Of a stretch of 64,000 nucleotides of DNA, positions 1 through 5,817 are shown one piece after another. The stretch comes from Prosthecobacter debontii (GTDB lineage: Bacteria > Verrucomicrobiota > Verrucomicrobiia > Verrucomicrobiales > Akkermansiaceae), in NCBI GenBank assembly GCA_945870855.1, contig CAMBTP010000001.1:62001-126000 (forward strand). The letters run 5' to 3'. Numbering within the stretch: position 1 is the first letter of the stretch; the number at the start of each line of letters is the position of its first letter. Made by a program: the position numbers and the translations under genes. The notes under the pieces are model-generated. The model saw only the letters and a program-made list of their open reading frames with translations. It did no database searches and was not told the origin of the DNA.

Positions 1-351
1 AGCGTCTCGGTCCAAAAAGTCGAGCATCTCCTGCGCGATTTCATCCAAGAGGAAGCCAGCCGCCAAGTGACCATCGACGGCATCCAGCGGGCCGTGGCGG
101 AGACCTTCGACATGCGCCTTGCCGACATGATCTCCCGCCGCCGCCCGGCGAGCATCGCATTTCCCCGCCAAATCGCCATGTATTTGAGCCGCGGCCTTAC
201 CCATAACTCCCTCGTCGAGATCGGTGAGTCCTTCGGTGGCCGCGACCACGGAACCGTGATCCACGCCTGCAAAAAGGTCGTCTCCGAACTCGAAAAGCAG
301 CCCGGACTTCGTGAAAGGATCGAGCGGATCGAGCAGCAGTTGCGGCGCTAA
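1..351 (+). CDS. dnaA: Chromosomal replication initiator DnaA, C-terminal part
   Basis: The window starts inside this gene; the frame is open from base 1 and ends in TAA, leaving about 116 residues. It carries DnaA domain IV, the helix-turn-helix domain that binds DnaA boxes at the replication origin. The signature GGRDHGTVIHACKKV is intact, preceded by the basic segment SRRRP and the typical helix RQIAMYLSRGLT. The upstream residues (VQKVEHLLRDFIQEEASRQ) read as ordinary DnaA, so a GTG at 67 is internal, not the start. The ATPase domain lies outside the window. rpmE2 follows about 90 bp later. No cluster of DnaA boxes was seen in the visible flank, so an origin cannot be placed here. Confidence 0.96.
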   Translation, partial: SVSVQKVEHLLRDFIQEEASRQVTIDGIQRAVAETFDMRLADMISRRRPASIAFPRQIAMYLSRGLTHNSLVEIGESFGGRDHGTVIHACKKVVSELEKQPGLRERIERIEQQLRR

Positions 352-441
352 CAAGTAAACATCTTAAAAACTTGACACCCCGCCAATTTCCGCCAATTTC
401 CCCGCCCCGCGCGTTGGAACGTGCGGCAACCTCAAACTCCC

Positions 442-711
442 ATGAAAAAGGAACTTCATCCCCAATACAATCCCGTCGTCTTCGTTGACATGACCACGGG
501 CGCGCGCTTCGTCACGAAATCGACCAAGTCCTCTGAGAAAAAGGAAATCATCGACGGCGTCGAGCATTCCATCATCTCCGCCGGCATCACGTCCGATTCC
601 CACCCATTCTTCACCGGACAGAAACAGTTCGTCGATACCGAAGGCCGCATCGATAAGTTCCAGAAGCGTTTCGGAGCGGTTCGCCGCGTCGGCAAGCCCA
701 AGGTCGGCTAA
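442..711 (+). CDS. rpmE2: 50S ribosomal protein L31 type B
   Basis: An 89-residue protein that begins MKKELHPQYNPVVFVD and has the type B hallmarks HPFFTGQKQFVDTEGRIDKF. It is a component of the large ribosomal subunit. It lacks the CxxC zinc-binding cysteines of classic L31, which fits the zinc-independent C-minus paralogue that in other bacteria can replace the zinc form when zinc is scarce (family knowledge). The start is the ATG at 442; an upstream in-frame GTG at 421 would add seven residues that do not match the family. A TTGACA-like hexamer lies at 372 but no convincing -10 follows. A strong hairpin terminator comes directly after the gene, so it is probably transcribed alone. Confidence 0.95.
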   Translation: MKKELHPQYNPVVFVDMTTGARFVTKSTKSSEKKEIIDGVEHSIISAGITSDSHPFFTGQKQFVDTEGRIDKFQKRFGAVRRVGKPKVG

Positions 712-742
712 GCCATCGAACGGTCACATTCCGTTCCTCTCG

Positions 743-777
743 AAAAACGGCGTCCCGCAATGGGTCGCCGTTTTTTT
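743..777 (+). terminator. Rho-independent terminator after rpmE2
   Basis: Inverted arms AAAAACGGCG (743-752) and CGCCGTTTTT (766-775) enclose a 13-base loop and run into a T tract. The position is right for ending the rpmE2 transcript. The A-rich 5' arm could also end minus-strand transcripts, here those of the Uma2 gene. Confidence 0.85.
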
Positions 778-790
778 ATCAAGCCATAGC

Positions 791-1375
791 CTATGCCGGC
801 ATTTCGGCGGTAAAAGTCACATTGCGGTAAATTTCGGACAGCGGCACCGTGCAGTCCACTGATTCCAGCTTGAGTTCCGCGCCGGCGCCAGTGAGGAGCT
901 GATAGATCCAGCGATCCCCCTCCTTCCGGTAAATTTCCACCGCCGCCTCTCCCTGCGAAACCAACACATACTCCCGCAAACTAGGCAAGGTCTGGTAATG
1001 AAAGAACTTTTTCCCGCGGTCATAAGATTCCGTGCTGGCGGAGAGGATCTCGATCACAAACTGGGGGTTCTTGTAGGTGTCCTTGCGCTCGTCGTGGAAA
1101 TCGAACCCGCCGCACAACCCTGATAGATCCGGGTAAAAATAGGCATCCGCTTCTTGAACCTGAACCCTCATGTCCGAACCCAAAATCTGGCAAGGGCGAT
1201 CCAACATCTGGTTGCCGATCACCCGGTTGAGGTTACTTGAAATGATGTTATGCTCCAGCGAAGCACCCGACATCGCATAAATTTCCCCGCGCAGATACTC
1301 GCTTTTGAAATCGGCCTCCCGCTCCCATACGAGGTATTGCTCACCGGTTGGAAATCGTTTTTCAGCAGCTGACAT
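791..1375 (-). CDS. Uma2 family endonuclease (DUF820, PD-(D/E)XK fold)
   Basis: A protein of about 194 residues with the Uma2/DUF820 layout: N-terminal EEYL-like segment ([17 protein letters not shown]), the YPDL acidic site, then [10 protein letters not shown] followed by [21 protein letters not shown]. These correspond to the D, E and K positions of the restriction-endonuclease-like fold. Family members are abundant in bacteria with large genomes and are thought to act on nucleic acid, often as mobile or selfish genes; no biological substrate is established. The start is taken at ATG 1375 (MSAAEKRF) rather than 1384. The gene is divergent from hisF, with about 90 bp between the starts. Confidence 0.88.
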   Translation of the reverse strand: MSAAEKRFPTGEQYLVWEREADFKSEYLRGEIYAMSGASLEHNIISSNLNRVIGNQMLDRPCQILGSDMRVQVQEADAYFYPDLSGLCGGFDFHDERKDTYKNPQFVIEILSASTESYDRGKKFFHYQTLPSLREYVLVSQGEAAVEIYRKEGDRWIYQLLTGAGAELKLESVDCTVPLSEIYRNVTFTAEMPA

Positions 1376-1425
1376 GTGGAACATGTATCCCCGACTGCCA
1401 CCGGAAACAACCCCGGAATCCGTTT

Positions 1426-1460
1426 CTTCATTGAAGTTTGGGGTTTAAAATTTGAAGTTT
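1426..1460. repeat. AT-rich short intergenic repeat, copy upstream of hisF
   Basis: An AT-rich tract containing CTTCATTGAAGTTT, then GTTTAAAATTTGAAGTTT, sits immediately before hisF. Its reverse complement recurs at 3569-3597 upstream of the rhodanese gene, and a looser relative occurs at 52025-52060 before the DUF58 gene. The composition is well below that of the surrounding genes. The function is unknown; the placement next to start codons suggests an expression or spacer role. Confidence 0.5.
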
Positions 1461-1465
1461 CGTCC

Positions 1466-2236
1466 GTGCTCGCCAAACGAATCATCCCCTGCCTCGATGT
1501 CACCAACGGTCGCGTGGTCAAAGGCGTCAATTTTGTGGATCTTATCGACGCGGGCGATCCTGTCGAATGCGCCATCGCCTACAACGAGCAACAGGCAGAC
1601 GAGCTCGTTTTCCTCGACATCACCGCCTCGTCCGATGCGCGTGAAACGATGGTCGATGTCGTCCGGCGCACGGCGGCGAAATGTTTCATCCCGCTCACTG
1701 TCGGTGGCGGCATACGCTCGGTGGAAAACATGCATACCATGCTCCAAGCAGGCGCGGACAAAGTCGGGATCAACACCTCTGCGGTCAACAATCCCGGCCT
1801 CGTCGATGAGGGCGCGAAAGCCTTCGGCAGCCAATGCATCGTCGTCGCCATCGATGCGAAACGCGAAGCTCCCGGAAAATGGGGGGTCTATACACACGGC
1901 GGGCGCACGCCCGTCTGCCTCGACGCCGTGGAATGGGCGAAGGAAGTCTGGCGGCGCGGCGCCGGCGAAATTTTGCTGACCTCGATGGACGCGGATGGCA
2001 CGCAGGCCGGTTACGATTGCGAGCTCACCGCCGCCATTTCCTCTGCCGTCGGCATCCCGGTAATCGCCTCCGGTGGCGCGGGGAACCTCGACCATATGGT
2101 GGAGGTCTTGGAAAAAGGCAAAGCCGACGCCGTGCTCGCCGCCTCGATCTTCCACTTCGGGATGCACACTGTCGCCGAGGCGAAAGAGCACTTTGCGAAA
2201 CACGGCGTGCCGGTAAGGCCAAGTTTCCGGCGCTAG
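1466..2236 (+). CDS. hisF: Imidazole glycerol phosphate synthase subunit HisF
   Basis: This is the cyclase subunit that, with HisH, converts PRFAR and ammonia into imidazole glycerol phosphate and AICAR in histidine synthesis. The (beta/alpha)8 barrel is complete at about 256 residues. The catalytic aspartates are visible in [11 protein letters not shown] and VVAIDAKR, and the phosphate-binding loops in TVGGGIRS and [10 protein letters not shown]. The start is the GTG at 1466, giving [12 protein letters not shown] as in the family; an ATG at 1376 would add thirty residues translated from the AT-rich repeat. No other his gene is nearby, so histidine genes are scattered in this genome. The neighbouring HAD gene starts 40 bp downstream. 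Confidence 0.96.
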   Translation: MLAKRIIPCLDVTNGRVVKGVNFVDLIDAGDPVECAIAYNEQQADELVFLDITASSDARETMVDVVRRTAAKCFIPLTVGGGIRSVENMHTMLQAGADKVGINTSAVNNPGLVDEGAKAFGSQCIVVAIDAKREAPGKWGVYTHGGRTPVCLDAVEWAKEVWRRGAGEILLTSMDADGTQAGYDCELTAAISSAVGIPVIASGGAGNLDHMVEVLEKGKADAVLAASIFHFGMHTVAEAKEHFAKHGVPVRPSFRR

Positions 2237-2276
2237 TGGCACTTGCCCCACGTCATCGACCAGCTAACCTCCCCAC

Positions 2277-3071
2277 GTGAGAACTTTAGATGCCTGCCCA
2301 CAGCCCGGACTGATCCTTTCCTTCGATTTCGATGGGACATTGCATGATCCCGCCGAGAGTCCGCCCGTGCCTACCGAGTTCTTCGCGGAGATCCGTCGGC
2401 TTCGCGAAACGCATGGCGCGGTCTGGGGCATCAACACCGGGCGCTCGATGCCTCAGGTCGTGGAAGGTTTGATCGAGAGCCGCTTTCCCTTCCTGCCGGA
2501 TTGGGTGGTCGCCCGCGAGCGCGAGATTTATTTCCCTAACACCTTCGGGCGCTTCCTGCCGCACACGGATTGGAACAAGCGCTGCGAGAAGGACATCCAC
2601 AAGCTCTTCAAAAAATCTCGCAAGGTTCTGAAAAAAATCCGCTATGAGATCGAAGAACATACCGGTGCGCGATACATCGAGATGGATGGCGAGCCCGCCG
2701 GACTGATCTCGCGCACCGAGGAGGAGATGGAATGGATCGTCGGACACATCGCGCCGATGATGGCGGAGGTGCCGGAGCTCGGCTGGCAGCGGAACTCGAT
2801 CTACCTCCGCTTTGGCCACCGGAATTACCAGAAAGGTAGTAGTTTGACCGAAGTTGCGCGATTGCACGGTCTGGGAACCGCTCAGGCCTTTGCAGCTGGA
2901 GATAGCCACAACGACATCGAGATGCTCTCCGCCGCCCATTCTGGCTATGCCGCTTGCCCCGCCAACGCCGTCGGAGCGATCCAAGATGCCGTTGCCACAC
3001 GAGGTGGCATTATCACCAGAGCCGCCTACGGATACGGGGTGGTCGAGGCGCTGCGGCTCTATTTTCCGTGA
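2277..3071 (+). CDS. HAD superfamily hydrolase, Cof-like
   Basis: A 264-residue predicted phosphatase. HAD motif I is LSFDFDGTLHDP, with the nucleophile and acid/base aspartates. Motif II is likely GINTGRS, and motif IV is GDSHNDIEML, with the Mg-binding aspartates. The middle (about residues 85-190) matches a C2-type cap, as in Cof or sucrose-phosphatase-like enzymes acting on sugar phosphates or nucleotides; the substrate cannot be deduced. A GTG start at 2277 is used because no in-frame ATG precedes motif I. It lies 40 bp after hisF on the same strand, but nothing ties it to histidine synthesis. It ends converging on the rhodanese gene. Confidence 0.85.
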   Translation: MRTLDACPQPGLILSFDFDGTLHDPAESPPVPTEFFAEIRRLRETHGAVWGINTGRSMPQVVEGLIESRFPFLPDWVVAREREIYFPNTFGRFLPHTDWNKRCEKDIHKLFKKSRKVLKKIRYEIEEHTGARYIEMDGEPAGLISRTEEEMEWIVGHIAPMMAEVPELGWQRNSIYLRFGHRNYQKGSSLTEVARLHGLGTAQAFAAGDSHNDIEMLSAAHSGYAACPANAVGAIQDAVATRGGIITRAAYGYGVVEALRLYFP

Positions 3072-3134
3072 AATCGGCGGCTCTTTGCGCAGAGCGTTTC
3101 CATGATATCCCAACGCACAAGGTGATACCGACAG

Positions 3135-3177
3135 GTTTCCGGCGATGGCGCCGGAAACAACACGCGATGGCGCGTGT
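3135..3177. other. Two adjacent hairpins with identical ATGG loops
   Basis: GTTTCCGGCG-ATGG-CGCCGGAAAC (3135-3158) is followed two bases later by ACACGCG-ATGG-CGCGTGT (3160-3177). Both stems are perfect and both loops are ATGG. They lie between the convergent HAD and rhodanese genes, so they may act as bidirectional terminators, though there is no T tract. They could equally be a palindromic repeat. Confidence 0.6.
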
Positions 3178-3219
3178 GCTCCCCAACGTGCTTGCGCTCT
3201 ACATATACAAGTCCGCAAA

Positions 3220-3516
3220 TCAAAGCTTTCGGAGCGCATCTAAGCCGCCGGTGGCGTTAGTTACGTTTTCGAAGCCTAGGGACATGAGGTATTCACAAGC
3301 GCGGGCGGAGCGCATGCCGGCCTTGCAGTGGATAATGATTTCGATGTCCTTTGGTAAAGCGTCCGCATGCGAAGGAATGGTCTGGAGCGGGATCAACCTG
3401 GCCTGCGGGATGTGATCGATCTCCCATTCCTCCGGTTCACGGACATCGATGAGAAGGGCATTGAGTTCGCGGGAGTCGAGGCGGGCTTTTAGTTCGGTGG
3501 GAGTGATGGTTTGCAT
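3220..3516 (-). CDS. Rhodanese-like domain protein
   Basis: A 98-residue single rhodanese domain. The active-site loop HCKAGMRSAR carries the persulfide-forming Cys, and LLIDVREPEEWEIDHI is the conserved CH2A-like motif. Single-domain rhodaneses of this size move sulfane sulfur between acceptors in the cytoplasm. The start is set at ATG 3516 (MQTITPTELKA); an upstream in-frame ATG at 3585 would read through the AT-rich repeat into unrelated residues (MKFKICEL). No neighbour points to a specific pathway. The GG-rich C-terminal NATGGLDALRK is typical. Confidence 0.9.
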   Translation of the reverse strand: MQTITPTELKARLDSRELNALLIDVREPEEWEIDHIPQARLIPLQTIPSHADALPKDIEIIIHCKAGMRSARACEYLMSLGFENVTNATGGLDALRKL

Positions 3517-3568
3517 GGCGGTGTCGTGGATGGAATAAGAGGCGTTAACACGCGTTTTGTTTAACTCA

Positions 3569-3597
3569 CAAATTTTAAACTTCAAACTTCAATGAAG
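3569..3597. repeat. AT-rich short intergenic repeat, inverted copy
   Basis: It contains AAATTTTAAACTTCAAACTT and then CAATGAAG, the reverse complement of the hisF-proximal repeat with small changes. It lies upstream of the rhodanese start and forms the left edge of a gene-free, repeat-rich kilobase. Confidence 0.5.
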
Positions 3598-3605
3598 AGG
3601 AAGAC

Positions 3606-3776
3606 ATGGGTTGCGTCGTGCTCGATCCGATTTTCCTTTTCAACGGCGAAGGTAGTCTCGCCTATGCTGGGCAGTTCGACGCCACACGTCCAAGCACGGG
3701 AGAAAAAGCAAGCGGCGCCGATTTGCGCGATGCGGTGGGTAAACCGTTTGCCAAAAGTTCGTGCGCAAAAATGTGA
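3606..3776 (+). pseudogene. Remnant of a thioredoxin-like redoxin (AhpC/TSA-type), C-terminal part
   Basis: The 56-codon frame reads VLDPIFLFNGEGSLAYAGQF, then DATRPSTGEKASGADLRDAV. This matches the C-terminal third of redoxin-fold proteins of the type TPD-FLFD-GKLVYRGQFDDSRP-NG-PVTG-DLR-A (recalled family pattern, not searched). The N-terminal part with the CxxC is absent. The homology ends near 3740, where a dispersed repeat begins, and upstream lies the AT-rich repeat. I read this as a gene eroded between two repeats. A short functional peptide is possible but unlikely. Confidence 0.55.
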
Positions 3777-3835
3777 CAACAAAGTAGAGTGCGCCGCAGG
3801 CTCAGGACTGCTGTGATTCTTCATTCACAGCTCTC
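3744..3835 (-). repeat. Dispersed intergenic repeat 'SSPEPAA', copy 1
   Basis: About 92 bp, nearly the same as the reverse complement of 49614-49704. On the minus strand it starts MKNHSSPEPAAHSTLLSHF and continues CARTFGK. Shared blocks include GAATCACAGCAGTCC, GAGCCTGCGGCG, TTGTTGTCACATTTT and TTTTGGCAAA. An 80-codon minus-strand frame (3582-3824) runs from this repeat into the redoxin remnant antisense and is not believed to be a gene. Confidence 0.7.
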
Positions 3836-3890
3836 ACCGCAAAGCAGAGGTCGCAGAGGGAACGCGGAGAAGAGTTTGTGTTTTGCGGTA

Positions 3891-4033
3891 GGGTCATTTT
3901 GACAAAATGACCCACGCAGCGTGTGTTAGCACGGTGATGGGGAGGAAAGCTCCGCATCACCGCCGCGAAAGGGTGAGAGCTGGTTTGAGATCTTGTTGGA
4001 CGCACAGGGTGGGTCGTTTTGTCAAAACGACCC
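3891..4033. repeat. Palindrome-bounded element (143 bp)
   Basis: The left end (3891-3913) is a near-perfect palindrome with arms GGGTCATTTTG/CAAAATGACCC. The right end (4011-4033) is a related palindrome with arms GGGTCGTTTTG/CAAAACGACCC. GTA precedes the left end and TAC follows the right, so the ends are inverted copies. The A-T to G-C change is present in both arms of the right palindrome. Inside is a further hairpin with arms GGTGATG/CATCACC (about 3933-3961). No coding potential is seen. Confidence 0.7.
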
Positions 4034-4078
4034 TACCATCTGCTAGGGCGATCAAGCTAGGGAGTAAAAATCCAACTA

Positions 4079-4168
4079 TATGGAGAAGGGTCTTGCAGCC
4101 CCTTTGCACAAGCCAAGCGAACCGATTTCCAAGTCCTCCGCAAAGGGGCTGCAAGACCCTTCTCCATA
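4079..4168. repeat. 90-bp element with perfect 29-bp inverted repeats
   Basis: The arms 4079-4107 and 4140-4168 are exact reverse complements over 29 bases; each reads TATGGAGAAGGG, then TCTTGCAGCCCCTTTGC. The 32-bp centre is unrelated. A homologous element is at 63175-63268, and a half-element is at 39700-39729. No transposase is inside. Either a REP/MITE-like element or a long cruciform would fit. Confidence 0.8.
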
Positions 4169-4330
4169 GGGAGAATTTCACCGCCAAGAGCGCCAAGTAA
4201 GAAAAGTGAAGAATGCAAAAAACAATTCCTCCTTGGCGAACTTCTCTTCCTTGGCGGTTCAAATTCTTCTTATTCGGCAAGGTTGCAACCAGCTTACTTC
4301 GTATTTCCATCACGAACCCAAAAAGCTGCG

Positions 4331-4396
4331 GATGAGAACCGCAGCAGTCAAAAGCCTCCGGCGGCATGGATATGCGCAAGGACTTTTGGCAAATGG
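4331..4396 (+). repeat. Dispersed intergenic repeat 'SSPEPAA', divergent copy 3
   Basis: A shorter, diverged relative of 3744-3835 and 49614-49704. It shares GCAGCAGTC, AAAGCCTCCGGCGGC and TTTTGGCAAATGG. In the corresponding frame it reads ENRSSQKPPAAWICARTFGK, conserving SS..P.AA and ARTFGK. A further partial copy (GAATCATCGCACGCAGTC and on) lies at 4471-4499, immediately before the trpC 3' end. Confidence 0.55.
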
Positions 4397-4507
4397 TATA
4401 TGCGGGAAACAGCTTTGATCGGGAAAGCACTCAACGCCCCCGTAATCCGGCCTGAGCGTGAACAAAAGCGGCGAATCATCGCACGCAGTCAAAAGCCCTA
4501 GAGCCCA

Positions 4508-5293
4508 CTAAATTGAGAGTTCCATGAATTCCTCGACCGCTCTCGATGGATCTTCGGCGCGCATCAGGGTCTCGCCGACGAGGATCGCGCTGGCTCCGGC
4601 TTGCAGGGCGCGGAGGGCGTCCTCGTGAGTTTTGATGCCGCTTTCAGAAACGAGTATCACATCGTCCGGCACTTCTTCGGAGAGGCGCTCGGTGGTGGCC
4701 ATATCTACGACGAAGGTTTTGAGATTGCGGTTGTTGATGCCGATCAGATCCGCGCCGAGATCAATCGCGCGCTCCATTTCTGTAAGATCGTGGACTTCCA
4801 CGAGGACATCGAGCTGGAAGGATTTAGCCTCGTCGTAAAGGCGGCGGAGGAGGTCGTCATCGAGGGCGGCGACGATGAGTAGAATCGCATCCGCTCCTGC
4901 GATCACCGCCTCATGAATCTGTATTTCGTGAATGGTGAAGTCTTTGCGCAGCAGGGGAACGGTGGAGAACTTGGCAATTTTCGTGAGATAGGAAAGCGAA
5001 CCTTGGAAGTATTTCTCATCTGTCAGGATGGAGAGGCAGGAAGCGCCGCCATCAATATAGCGCCCTGCTTGGCGGATGGGGTCGAAATCCGGATCGATGA
5101 GGCCTACGGAAGGGGATGCTTTCTTCACTTCAGCGATGAGTCCGAGCTGCGAAGGGCCGCGGTCAAGGGCAGCGCGGAAGCCGCGGAAATCGTCGCGTTG
5201 GAGGGCGGCGGCGCGGAGCATCGCAGCGCGGGGCAGGAGAGCCTGCACCTCAAGGTGTTTCGTGGCGATAATTTCAGCGAGTTTATCTGACAT
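4508..5293 (-). CDS. trpC: Indole-3-glycerol phosphate synthase
   Basis: This enzyme closes the ring of CdRP to give indole-3-glycerol phosphate in tryptophan synthesis. The 261-residue barrel is complete: IAEVKKASPSVG (catalytic Glu and Lys), LTDEKYFQGS, LRKDFTIHEIQI (catalytic Lys), VEVHDLTEMERA, GINNRNLKTF and LVSESGI are all present. Helix alpha-0 at the N terminus (MSDKLAEIIATKHLEV) is intact. It lies 34 bp downstream of the b562-like gene on the same strand and may share its transcript. Other trp genes are not in the window. Confidence 0.97.
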   Translation of the reverse strand: MSDKLAEIIATKHLEVQALLPRAAMLRAAALQRDDFRGFRAALDRGPSQLGLIAEVKKASPSVGLIDPDFDPIRQAGRYIDGGASCLSILTDEKYFQGSLSYLTKIAKFSTVPLLRKDFTIHEIQIHEAVIAGADAILLIVAALDDDLLRRLYDEAKSFQLDVLVEVHDLTEMERAIDLGADLIGINNRNLKTFVVDMATTERLSEEVPDDVILVSESGIKTHEDALRALQAGASAILVGETLMRAEDPSRAVEEFMELSI

Positions 5294-5327
5294 GACGCAG
5301 TTGAGGAGTAGTAGATTTTAAAGAATC

Positions 5328-5732
5328 TTACTCCTCTTCGATAAACTTTTCGTGACCTTGCTTCTTCATGTCGCGCATGGATTCGACGATTTCCTTCACC
5401 TTTGCCATGTCATTATTGAGGAAAGCGAGTTCCATATCGGCGAGAGTGGCGATGAGGGAGCCCATCATCTTGCGGTATTCGGCAGAGGCCTTCGATTTAT
5501 CTGGGCCGTCGGGCATGCCTTTGACCATCTCTGGAAGTTCGACGATGCCTTTGACCATCGCGTCCTGAGCCGTCTTCGCCAAGGCGGCGCCTTTGGCGGG
5601 ATCGGTCTCGCGGCGCATGGCCTTGTAAGCATCGTTCATCGCGTCCATTTGCTCGCCGAGCGGGGTGTCATCAGCCATCGAGGGTTGGACAAACATCATT
5701 GTGGCGGCAAGGCCGCAGAGAATTAATTTCAT
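5328..5732 (-). CDS. Secreted cytochrome b562-like four-helix protein
   Basis: About 134 residues with a clear signal peptide (MKLILCGLAATMMFVQPSMA, cleaved before DD). The mature part is all helical and rich in Met, Lys and Glu. It starts with MDAMNDAYKAMRRE and ends with MRDMKKQGHEKFIEEE. A Met in the first helix and a His in the last match the haem ligand pattern of cytochrome b562, so periplasmic haem b binding is possible; the CxxCH seen in cytochrome c' is absent. ATG 5732 is chosen because it gives the signal peptide; 5741 is an alternative. It sits between the large PVC cytochrome gene and trpC. An electron-transfer role is inferred. Confidence 0.6.
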   Translation of the reverse strand: MKLILCGLAATMMFVQPSMADDTPLGEQMDAMNDAYKAMRRETDPAKGAALAKTAQDAMVKGIVELPEMVKGMPDGPDKSKASAEYRKMMGSLIATLADMELAFLNNDMAKVKEIVESMRDMKKQGHEKFIEEE

Positions 5733-5817
5733 GGTGCGCATATTACGAACGCATCGCCTCGAATCTTCCAAGTGAAAAATCATGATTCTGTCTTTTGCGG
5801 GAAAAAACGGTTAAAAC

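Noticed and set aside
372..400. A sigma-70 promoter for rpmE2 (TTGACA at 372)
   Set aside because: No acceptable -10 hexamer at the right spacing.
1376..1465. An extended N terminus for HisF from ATG 1376
   Set aside because: The extra thirty residues come from the AT-rich repeat and the family starts at [11 protein letters not shown].
2286..3239. A 317-codon minus-strand frame
   Set aside because: It lies antisense to the HAD gene, which has clear motifs; no recognisable domain on the minus strand.
3582..3824. An 80-codon minus-strand frame
   Set aside because: It joins the SSPEPAA repeat to the antisense of the redoxin remnant. Only the repeat part recurs elsewhere.
3840..4507. A hidden gene or tRNA in the gene-free region before trpC
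   Set aside because: No cloverleaf or plausible frame was found; the region is accounted for by repeats.
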